12,060 nucleotides of DNA from HGM04593 sp045613945 (GTDB lineage: Bacteria; Bacteroidota; Bacteroidia; Bacteroidales; Bacteroidaceae). The DNA lies in the NCBI GenBank assembly GCA_045613945.1, contig JAZLBZ010000094.1:1-12060 (forward strand), written 5' to 3'. The notes beneath the pieces are model-generated. The model searched no databases. It had not been told where the DNA came from and worked only from the letters and a program-made list of their open reading frames with translations. The translations under genes were made by a program, and so were the position numbers. This document shows, one piece after another, positions 7,101-12,060 of the stretch. Positions within the stretch are counted from its first letter, which is position 1, and the number at the start of each line of letters is the position of its first letter.

Positions 7101-8794
7101 ACGACGATGTGCATGAGATTAACTGCGTTATGAGCCATAACAGCAACGAGGTGGCACACGTCAGGAGCGACTACAGGAAAGGTGTGCTCGACGGCAACAT
7201 ATCGCTTAGCCGCCTGCCGCTTGCTCTTACACAGGCTGTCATAGACAAGGACGGTGTGATGTTTGACGGATACATAAACAGCAGCATTGACTTTGCCGGC
7301 ACCCTGTCCGAGATGAGGAGCAACGGTTATCTGAACTTTGACTCTGTATATGCCTATAGCCCAATGCTTGGCGCAATGCTGCACCCTGCAGAGGATATGA
7401 TAATGATAGAGAACAGCAAGGTAAGCCTGCAAAAGTATCACATATACGACAAGGCAAACACACCATTCGTAATCAACGGAACGGTAGACATTAGCAACTT
7501 GCTGAACCCGAACCTGAACCTGCGCCTAAATGCAACAAACTACGAGATACTCAACACGCCACAGAAGGCCGGGAACATGGTATATGGCAAGATGTACATT
7601 GACCTGCGCAGCATGATAAGGGGCACGCTCGACGACATAAGGCTAATGGGCGACCTTAGTGTCCTGAGCAACAGTAACTTTGCATATGTGCTGCCCGAGA
7701 CGGCATTCGACAGCAATAGGGATCTTGACGGCCTGGTTGAGTTCGTGGATTTCAACGACACAACAACAGTAGTTCAACAGGAACAGCCAAAGATTGACCT
7801 CGGCGACATCACTGCCACCCTGAATGTTGCAATACAGAAGGGCGCCAGACTCTCGATTGACATCGACAGTTCGCGCGAGAACTATGTGAGCATCGAGGGT
7901 GACGGTACCCTTAGTGCCACATACGACAACAAGAGCGGTTTCAACCTGACAGGAATATACGAGTTGAGCGGCGGACAGGTAAAACTGACACTGCCAATCA
8001 TCCCGCTCAAGACATTCTACATACAGGAGGGCGGCCGCCTCACATGGACGGGAGACCTCTTCAACCCCACGCTGGATGTAACAGCAATGGAGAAGACCAC
8101 CGTATCGGTTGAGATGGACGACAACAGCATTCAGCAAGTAGTGTTCAATGCAGGTGTGGTGGTGCGCAACAGCGTCAACAACCTGGCGGTAGACTTCACG
8201 ATGTCGTCACCCGAGAACAGCGTCATACAGAACCAACTCAACGAACTCGACCGCGAAACACTCAGCCGCTATGCTGTTGCAATGATTATCACCGGAACAT
8301 ACCTCGGTAGCCGTCAGGGAATAACAGCAGCCAGCGCATTGAGTTCGTTCCTCGACGCCAAGATAAACGAGATATCGGGAAATGCCATCAAGAACTTTGA
8401 CGTGAACTTTGGCATAAACGATGCGATGAATGCCGAAACGGGCAACTCTTATACAAACTACTCATTCAGTTTCAGCAAGCGATTCCTCAACGACCGCATA
8501 ACAGTTGTAATCGGTGGTGAGGTGAACAGCGGAGACCGCCCCGACAAGAGTACCGGAAACAACAGTTTCATCAACAACATATCACTTGAATGGAAACTCA
8601 ACGACAGCGGCAACAGATACATACGCATATTCTATGACAAGAACTACCAGTCGCTGCTCGAAGGCGAGATAATAGAGACCGGAGTCGGTTATGTATACAA
8701 ACGCAAGCTAAACAGGCTGAAGGACCTCTTCATCTTCAAGAAAAAAGAGAAGACAAAGAGCCAGCCCGACGGAACAAACAAAAAGGAACAATGA
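4187..8794 (+). CDS. tamB: TamB-like translocation and assembly module protein
   Basis: A 1535-residue protein of the TamB/AsmA-like superfamily. These are long beta-rich proteins anchored in the inner membrane that span the periplasm, thought to form a groove moving lipids or helping outer-membrane protein assembly. Residues 12-37 form one transmembrane helix, followed by the typical PPVQNAVVEKT...GYDIEIGSIYLAFPLKL opening found in Bacteroidota TamB. The long middle consists of repetitive beta-strand sequence without enzyme motifs. The final 400 or so residues match the conserved TamB C-terminal (DUF490) region, including LTLPIIPLKTFYIQEGGRLTW and the LNELDRETLSRYAVAMIITG stretch, with a Lys-rich tail. 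The ATG at 4187 is chosen over a TTG at 4172 on promoter spacing. Its stop overlaps the tamL start as ATGA, so the partners are made together. Confidence 0.92.
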   Translation: MDTVVKKRSWVRILLRTVLIIVGIPIAGIALLIALLYVPPVQNAVVEKTCRVVGEKTGYDIEIGSIYLAFPLKLKVADYRMSKNDSTYVLGERFDANISLLPLFTGKVEVNYISLEQVDIDTRDMLEAVAVEGKVGYARVVARDADIAQSVANIRQLHIADTDLNITLADTTSSEESAPLEWVIKLHKGYIKNSDIGICMPHDTLSAKIHIGKMLLGRGKIDLQNGSFALKRFALMNSNVQYDKGSLSAKQAPLDHITLNGIEARANMLRFASINDISANLTQLTLEQPGGIAITDAAAHLTSRNDTLQLHSLKIDSRNGSRVRAQAVIPHKALKNPKEERLTAELYAELHKPDIAGFVTPQVYDGLHYFNSKMLNADIRLSGNAQMIEIDTVALDFPNVGTLNAGGYIGEILDSARINGELAFAAEIDDIKKFIGESDSIGYRAGTDGQIRYGSGRIDADINLCSASGKIGATGSYVIADTAYDAHIRVEKLALSEIMPEIPLHSLKMDMDVAGNGLDIFSNLMQYTLNATIDTLCYDKYRLYAIDAKAEQRDRVSHIEVDGHDNSLQVGIDATTSLTRKGIANRTSIRLANADFKEIGLVDSALKLSTNIDIAATTDFRESHTLKIEGNGTRIATRQNSFTPGNLSLDFATTPAKTTICMMNGDLDIDGEMDCGYNGLFAAFREIAEMNSNVMSGASDLYHLHDYEEVLPRISLDFTCGEKNVLHNFLAFTGIETKGIEIEADISRSRGLNIRGNVSKFGSAGIELDSIRFATRQEEDKFSYIVGANNISVAALNGDNSYNALLHGTVICDTVTANFLLRDNIRKIDSKTGLTAQLSPGVINIHLNPEALVFGAPFAFNKDNYINIGKAMSVDADVTFTGNGDSGFHLFTTPDENAKYNASIDIFNLRLAELASVLPGELNIGGTLFANLNYRQEKNGDTFTGSANIDRLTYNGDSIGNEKIELVYSPKNDDVHEINCVMSHNSNEVAHVRSDYRKGVLDGNISLSRLPLALTQAVIDKDGVMFDGYINSSIDFAGTLSEMRSNGYLNFDSVYAYSPMLGAMLHPAEDMIMIENSKVSLQKYHIYDKANTPFVINGTVDISNLLNPNLNLRLNATNYEILNTPQKAGNMVYGKMYIDLRSMIRGTLDDIRLMGDLSVLSNSNFAYVLPETAFDSNRDLDGLVEFVDFNDTTTVVQQEQPKIDLGDITATLNVAIQKGARLSIDIDSSRENYVSIEGDGTLSATYDNKSGFNLTGIYELSGGQVKLTLPIIPLKTFYIQEGGRLTWTGDLFNPTLDVTAMEKTTVSVEMDDNSIQQVVFNAGVVVRNSVNNLAVDFTMSSPENSVIQNQLNELDRETLSRYAVAMIITGTYLGSRQGITAASALSSFLDAKINEISGNAIKNFDVNFGINDAMNAETGNSYTNYSFSFSKRFLNDRITVVIGGEVNSGDRPDKSTGNNSFINNISLEWKLNDSGNRYIRIFYDKNYQSLLEGEIIETGVGYVYKRKLNRLKDLFIFKKKEKTKSQPDGTNKKEQ

Positions 8795-11106
8795 CAAGAC
8801 GAACTATTCTATACATACTTACCACACTGCTGATAGCATCCTGCTCCACCACGCAGTTTGTGCCCGATGGCGACAAACTATATACCGGCATCAAGAAAGT
8901 GGAGTTCGCCGATGCTAAGGAGAATGCCGACGGCAGTGTTGGCGAGACTGCCGTTGAGGAGGCAAGATATGCCCTTGACTACGCCCCAAACGGTTCTATT
9001 GCAGGCAGTTCCACCCTGCGAGCACTACCCATAGGCCTGTGGTGGTATAATGCCCTGCACGACTCCAAGAGCAAACTGGGCAAATGGATGTTCAAGCGCC
9101 TGGCACAAGAGCCTGTGCTGCTGTCAAAAGTAAACCCCGACCTGCTTGCCGATGTCGCTACAAATGTACTCAAATACTATGGATATTTCAACGGCAATGT
9201 CGAGGCCAAAGTTATCCCATCAAAGAAGAACCCCAAGAAAGCAAAGGTCAGCTACACCGCAACGCTTGGCAAGCCCTACCTTTATGACAAGATTGAGTAC
9301 TGCAACTTCCCTCCAAGCGCCGACAGCCTCATACACAGCAACTGGGAGAAACGAATGATTCTGCCCGGAGAACAGTTCAACGCAGCAGCAATGGAAGAGG
9401 AACGCACAAGAATAAGCACCATGCTGCGCAACAACGGCTACTACAGTTTCCAGCCACAATACATCACCTTCCTTGCCGACACAGTAAGCATCCCGGGATA
9501 TGTAGGCATACGCGTGCAGCCGGCAAGCGATATGCCACAGCAAGCAATTGACGTGCGCAGGATTGGCAACATCACCATCCGCGTACGCAACAACGACACA
9601 GGCAGCGGCATACGCGAAAAGGCCGATACGCTAAAGCGCCGCAACATAACCTACATCTACTATGGCAAGAAAGTCCCTGTACGCATGGGACCGCTCCTGC
9701 GTAACATACAGATAAGGCATGGCGAACTCTACTCACAGGAAAAACAGCAGAACGCCATCAACAAACTGAGCCAGATGAACATCTTCAACAGTTTCAAGAT
9801 AAACCTGCAGCCGCGCGAAGGAACCGACCTGCTCGACCTGGACATCAGCACCCAACTCGACAAACCCTACGACTTCACCTTTGAACTCAATGTAACATCA
9901 AAGAGCAATAACCAGATTGGCCCCGGAAGCAAGATAAGCCTGGCAAAGAAAAACGTGTTCCGTGCCGGTGAGACACTGAAGTTTACATTGGCAGGCTCAT
10001 ACGAATGGCAGACAGATGACAAGATACAAGGCAAGGCAGCCCTTGTAAACTCGTGGGAGATTGGCGGCGACGTCTCACTGAACTTTCCACGCCTCTATTT
10101 CCCGTTACTCAACAGGCGCTACATACGCGTTCCGGCAACTACATCGTTCCGCCTGTTTGCCGACGTCATGAACCGCTCAGGTTTCTTCAGCATGATACAG
10201 GCCGGAGGAGACGCCACCTACAAGATACAGAGCCACTCCACCACCACACACACCGTCATCCCCTTCCGCCTGACATACGATATGCTGCTGAGCACAACCA
10301 GCAAGTTCAACGAGATTGTAGAGAGCAACAAGGCCATACGCAACAGTTTCCGCGACCAGTTCATCCCCGCAATGCAGTACAGTTACTCATACGACAACAC
10401 CAATACACGCCACCGCAACAAAAGCAAAGTCGACATATCGGTGACATCCGCCGGAAATATCACCTCGCTGGCATTTGCAGCTTTTGGTAAGCCGTTTGAT
10501 GAAAAGAACAAGAACCTGTTCGGTAACCCGTATGCACAGTTCATAAAAGCCACAACAGAACTGCGCCAACTGTGGAGAATAGACAACAACCAATGCATAG
10601 CCACACGCTTTATGGCAGGCGCAATACACAGTTATGGCAACTCCGAATACGCCCCCTACAGCGAACAGTTCTACATAGGTGGTTCAAACAGCCTACGCGC
10701 CTTCACAGTGCGCTCTGTGGGCCCCGGTAGTTACCGTCCCGGTAGCAGCAACGGCTATACCTACCTCGACGAGACAGGTACACTCAAACTTGAGGCAAAC
10801 GTCGAATACAGGTTCAGGATAGTGTCCGACCTTCATGGCGCACTCTTTGTTGATGCCGGCAACATATGGTTGCTCAAAGAAGACAAAGAACGCCCTGGCG
10901 GCGAATTCAAGTTCAGCACCTTTGGTGAGCAGATAGCCCTGAACACCGGTTTCGGCGCCCGCTACGACCTGGGAATACTTGTCGTACGCCTCGATTTCGG
11001 ACTCGGCCTGCACGCCCCCTACAACACAGGCCGCAAAGCCTACTTCAACCTCAACCCACTCAAAGACGGCTTTGCATGGCACCTTGCCATAGGATATCCA
11101 TTCTAA
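8791..11106 (+). CDS. tamL: BamA/TamA-family outer membrane lipoprotein (TamL-like)
   Basis: A 771-residue Omp85-superfamily protein, the outer-membrane partner of TamB. It begins with a lipoprotein signal, lipobox IAS-Cys18 (MTRRTILYILTTLLIASC). A lipid-anchored TamA relative is the form known as TamL in Bacteroidota, unlike the non-lipidated TamA of proteobacteria. Residues about 30-370 contain POTRA-like segments, for example NVLKYYGYFNGNVEAKV and the NAINKLSQMNIFNSFKINL stretch. The remainder is the 16-stranded barrel. The lid-loop motif equivalent to VRGF appears as GGSNSLRAF (631-638 with the conserved Arg at 636). The protein ends in a beta-signal with a terminal aromatic residue, HLAIGYPF. 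It starts in a 4-nt ATGA overlap with tamB. I see no clear hairpin terminator directly after the stop. Confidence 0.92.
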   Translation: MTRRTILYILTTLLIASCSTTQFVPDGDKLYTGIKKVEFADAKENADGSVGETAVEEARYALDYAPNGSIAGSSTLRALPIGLWWYNALHDSKSKLGKWMFKRLAQEPVLLSKVNPDLLADVATNVLKYYGYFNGNVEAKVIPSKKNPKKAKVSYTATLGKPYLYDKIEYCNFPPSADSLIHSNWEKRMILPGEQFNAAAMEEERTRISTMLRNNGYYSFQPQYITFLADTVSIPGYVGIRVQPASDMPQQAIDVRRIGNITIRVRNNDTGSGIREKADTLKRRNITYIYYGKKVPVRMGPLLRNIQIRHGELYSQEKQQNAINKLSQMNIFNSFKINLQPREGTDLLDLDISTQLDKPYDFTFELNVTSKSNNQIGPGSKISLAKKNVFRAGETLKFTLAGSYEWQTDDKIQGKAALVNSWEIGGDVSLNFPRLYFPLLNRRYIRVPATTSFRLFADVMNRSGFFSMIQAGGDATYKIQSHSTTTHTVIPFRLTYDMLLSTTSKFNEIVESNKAIRNSFRDQFIPAMQYSYSYDNTNTRHRNKSKVDISVTSAGNITSLAFAAFGKPFDEKNKNLFGNPYAQFIKATTELRQLWRIDNNQCIATRFMAGAIHSYGNSEYAPYSEQFYIGGSNSLRAFTVRSVGPGSYRPGSSNGYTYLDETGTLKLEANVEYRFRIVSDLHGALFVDAGNIWLLKEDKERPGGEFKFSTFGEQIALNTGFGARYDLGILVVRLDFGLGLHAPYNTGRKAYFNLNPLKDGFAWHLAIGYPF

Positions 11107-11219
11107 AGTTTATAAAACCATTAGCAACGCATTACAGATTGAGTATAGATGGAGTTGTATATATAAAACACGTATTGAAGATATAACATAAATAAGACAG
11201 CCCAATTCAGATAAAATAT

Positions 11220-11502
11220 ATGATACCCCAAAGTACAAGAATGCAAACTGCCACTTCTGCAATATTTGAGCGACCAAAAAGTTCATTCATTAAAAGAATG
11301 TACTGAAGCTATGACAAAAGTCTTCAATCTTTCAAACGAAGAAAGATTGTCATTGACACCCTGTGGAAAAACAACAGCAATACATCACAGAACAGGTTGG
11401 GCTAAATGGAATCTTGAACAAGAAGGACTACTAAAAACCGTATCACGAGGCAAATACATCATTACAGAAAAAGGAATGCTGTTCATGAAAAAGAATTTAT
11501 AG
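11220..11502 (+). pseudogene. Frameshifted, truncated Mrr-type restriction endonuclease relic
   Basis: From 11266 to the stop at 11502 the frame encodes LSDQKVHSLKECTEAMTKVF, then NEERLSLTPCGK, HRTGWAKWNLEQEGLL and RGKYIITEKG. This is the layout of the Mrr N-terminal winged-helix domain (ERLxLTPSGK, R-GWAxxxLxxAGLL, RGxYxIT-G). Reading upstream in this frame gives KLPLLQY and then a TGA (11221) with no ATG. If one C of the CCCC run at 11226-11229 is dropped, the ATG at 11220 reads MIPKVQECKLPLLQYLSD, closely matching the usual Mrr start. As the sequence stands, that ATG leads to a stop after 28 codons. The repaired protein would have 93 residues, only the DNA-binding domain; the C-terminal nuclease domain is absent. 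A TTG-initiated short protein from 11266 cannot be excluded. Confidence 0.7.
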
Positions 11503-11505
11503 ACC

Positions 11506-11554
11506 CGTTTTAGTTAGTCCTATATTCTGTAGCAGTTTCAATGAAACTAAAACG
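11506..11554. repeat. Overlapping inverted repeats downstream of the Mrr relic
   Basis: CGTTTTAGTT (11506-11515) is perfectly complementary to AACTAAAACG (11545-11554). Inside it, AGTTTCA (11534-11540) pairs with TGAAACT (11542-11548) around one base. The two stems share 11545-11548, so they cannot form together. There is no U-tract after either, so a terminator is not clear. It may be an element end or a folding site. Confidence 0.5.
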
Positions 11555-11800
11555 ACAGTCAATTTAAAGTAATAATATAGATGTTGACCCAATGTTGACA
11601 TTATTCGCGAGTTTGTCATTCTATATTTGCAGAACGACATAACACTTTGATAGAGCATTTAAAGATATCCCACACCTTTTTTCTACTGAACCCGAACATT
11701 ACAAACACTACAAGGCAAACAAGGTTAAAGGTCAAAGGTCAAAACGGAAAACTACAGTAAACCTTTCACATTTCAGTTTTCACATTTCACCTATATATGC
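11555..11800. other. AT-rich intergenic stretch with short repeats, no gene seen
   Basis: No reading frame of convincing length or family likeness is present. ATGTTGAC is repeated at 11581-11588 and 11592-11599. A promoter-like TATATTTG occurs at 11622-11629 but leads to no gene. The facing heptad arrays at 11723-11791 are listed separately. The composition is more AT-rich than the tam genes to the left. Confidence 0.6.
11723..11791. repeat. Two facing arrays of 7-bp repeats
   Basis: On the plus strand GGTTAAA, GGTCAAA, GGTCAAA and ACGGAAA follow one another at 11723-11750. On the minus strand, reading from 11791 to 11764, the units are GGTGAAA, TGTGAAA, ACTGAAA and TGTGAAA. Both arrays have a period of exactly 7 and share the GGTnAAA theme, so together they form an imperfect large inverted repeat around a 13-bp centre. 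The function is unknown. The array lies just beyond the outer rRNA-operon terminator. Confidence 0.7.
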
Positions 11801-11833
11801 AAAAAAAGGACATCCTTTTAAAGATGTCCTTTT
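11801..11833 (-). terminator. Outer rho-independent terminator of the rRNA operon end
   Basis: AAAAGGACATC (11804-11814) and GATGTCCTTTT (11823-11833) form a perfect 11-bp stem with an 8-nt loop. The minus strand continues into a T-run (11807-11801). It directly follows the 5S fragment at 11842-11884, as a normal 5S terminator would. Confidence 0.85.
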
Positions 11834-11841
11834 CTATAAAA

Positions 11842-11884
11842 GTGGCGATGACACTCTCCCACATATATTTGCAGTACCATCGGC
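11842..11884 (-). pseudogene. 5S rRNA 3'-end fragment
   Basis: This stretch closely matches the 3' end of the 5S gene at 11967-12060. On the plus strand both read GTGGCGATGAC, then ACTCTCCCACA, then TTTGCAGTACCATCGGC. The fragment lacks two bases (CT) present in the intact copy and has a few substitutions. Left of the 5S start the likeness stops abruptly after CGGC at 11884; the following bases to about 11920 are unrelated to 5S. About 60 percent of the molecule is therefore missing, and it cannot be a functional 5S rRNA. It keeps its own terminator downstream. Confidence 0.8.
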
Positions 11885-11921
11885 CCAAGATTGAGGAGGG
11901 GGATTAACAGCATACACACAC

Positions 11922-11957
11922 AAAAAAAGAGAACCTCAGTGTTAACTGAAGTTCTCT
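11922..11957 (-). terminator. Rho-independent terminator after the 5S rRNA gene
   Basis: Bases 11928-11940 (AGAGAACCTCAGT) pair with 11945-11957 (ACTGAAGTTCTCT) over 13 positions with a single G-U wobble on the transcribed strand and a 4-nt loop. The minus strand then has seven T residues (11928-11922). It lies 9 bp downstream of the 5S 3' end. Confidence 0.88.
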
Positions 11958-11966
11958 TCGTAAAAA

Positions 11967-12060
11967 GTGGCGATGACCTACTCTCCCACAAATGTTTGCA
12001 GTACCATCGGCGCTGTTGGGCTTAACTTCTCTGTTCGGGATGGGAAGAGGTGGATCCCCA
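11967..12060 (-). rRNA. rrf: 5S ribosomal RNA (5' end beyond window)
   Basis: The minus strand reads GGGGATCCACCTCTTCCCAT, then CCGAACAGAGAAGTTAAGCC, GCGCCGATGGTACTGC and GTGGGAGAGTAGGTCATCGCC, the conserved 5S blocks. About 94 nt are present; the first 15-20 nt, which pair with the 3' end, lie outside the window. As the last gene of a typical bacterial rRNA operon, it implies that 23S and 16S genes lie to the right on the minus strand. The 3' end is placed near 11967 by analogy with other 5S genes and may be off by one or two bases. Confidence 0.95.

Noticed and set aside
6425..7441. Long minus-strand open frame (338 codons) opposite tamB
   Set aside because: It lies wholly inside the well-supported tamB gene, is rich in Val, Cys and His as expected of an antisense reading, and matches no family.
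11622..11629. Promoter-like TATATTTG
   Set aside because: There is no -33 TTTG at the right distance (the nearest is 6 bp away) and no gene or RNA signature follows on the plus strand before the opposing terminators.
11723..11791. CRISPR array
   Set aside because: The units are 7 bp with no spacers, and no cas gene is present.
11842..11884. A second functional 5S rRNA gene
   Set aside because: Only the 3' 43 or so bases are present, with a 2-base deletion; the rest of the molecule is missing.
1..12060. A wholly new defence or mobile system
   Set aside because: All long genes belong to recognised housekeeping families; the only defence-related piece is a broken Mrr fragment.

Overview
The window looks like ordinary chromosome from a member of the Bacteroidota, most likely the order Bacteroidales. 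Three things point there. The promoters follow the TTTG / TAnnTTTG pattern of that phylum; the one before the tRNA gene is TTTG-N19-TACCTTTG. The tamB gene is paired with a lipoprotein-type TamA (TamL). The tRNA gene does not encode its CCA end. Genus cannot be fixed from this sequence.

Layout from left to right. At 1-134 is the start of a minus-strand gene resembling the small N-terminal ORF of ISAon1-type transposases, followed by a possible element end. An initiator tRNA (tRNA-fMet) lies on the minus strand at 276-347 with a textbook promoter and terminator. Divergent from it is a two-gene plus-strand operon (538-1803): a TetR-type repressor whose promoter is covered by palindromes and direct repeats, then an RluA-type pseudouridine synthase 3 nt later. 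A 46-bp perfect palindrome at 1812-1857 ends this operon and also the convergent minus-strand pair: a lipoprotein cyclophilin-type prolyl isomerase and an M16-type zinc protease, which overlap by 17 nt. A divergent promoter region with a perfect 14-bp palindrome (4053-4066) separates this pair from a plus-strand operon of tamB (about 1535 aa) and tamL (771 aa), overlapping by ATGA. TamB and TamL should form the envelope-spanning translocation and assembly module. The prolyl isomerase next door is probably also an envelope lipoprotein.

From 11107 onward the DNA turns AT-rich and looks like decaying intergenic sequence. It holds a frameshifted, truncated relic of an Mrr-type restriction endonuclease (N-terminal winged helix only), hairpins, two facing arrays of 7-bp repeats, a 3' fragment of a 5S rRNA gene with its own terminator, another terminator, and the 3' part of an intact-looking 5S rRNA gene. 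That gene is the end of an rRNA operon entering from the right on the minus strand.

I found no strong candidate for a wholly new biological system. The points most worth a second look are the Mrr relic repaired by one base, the duplicated 5S end with two terminators, the facing heptad arrays, and the operator-like palindromes at the tetR and tam/ppi promoters.
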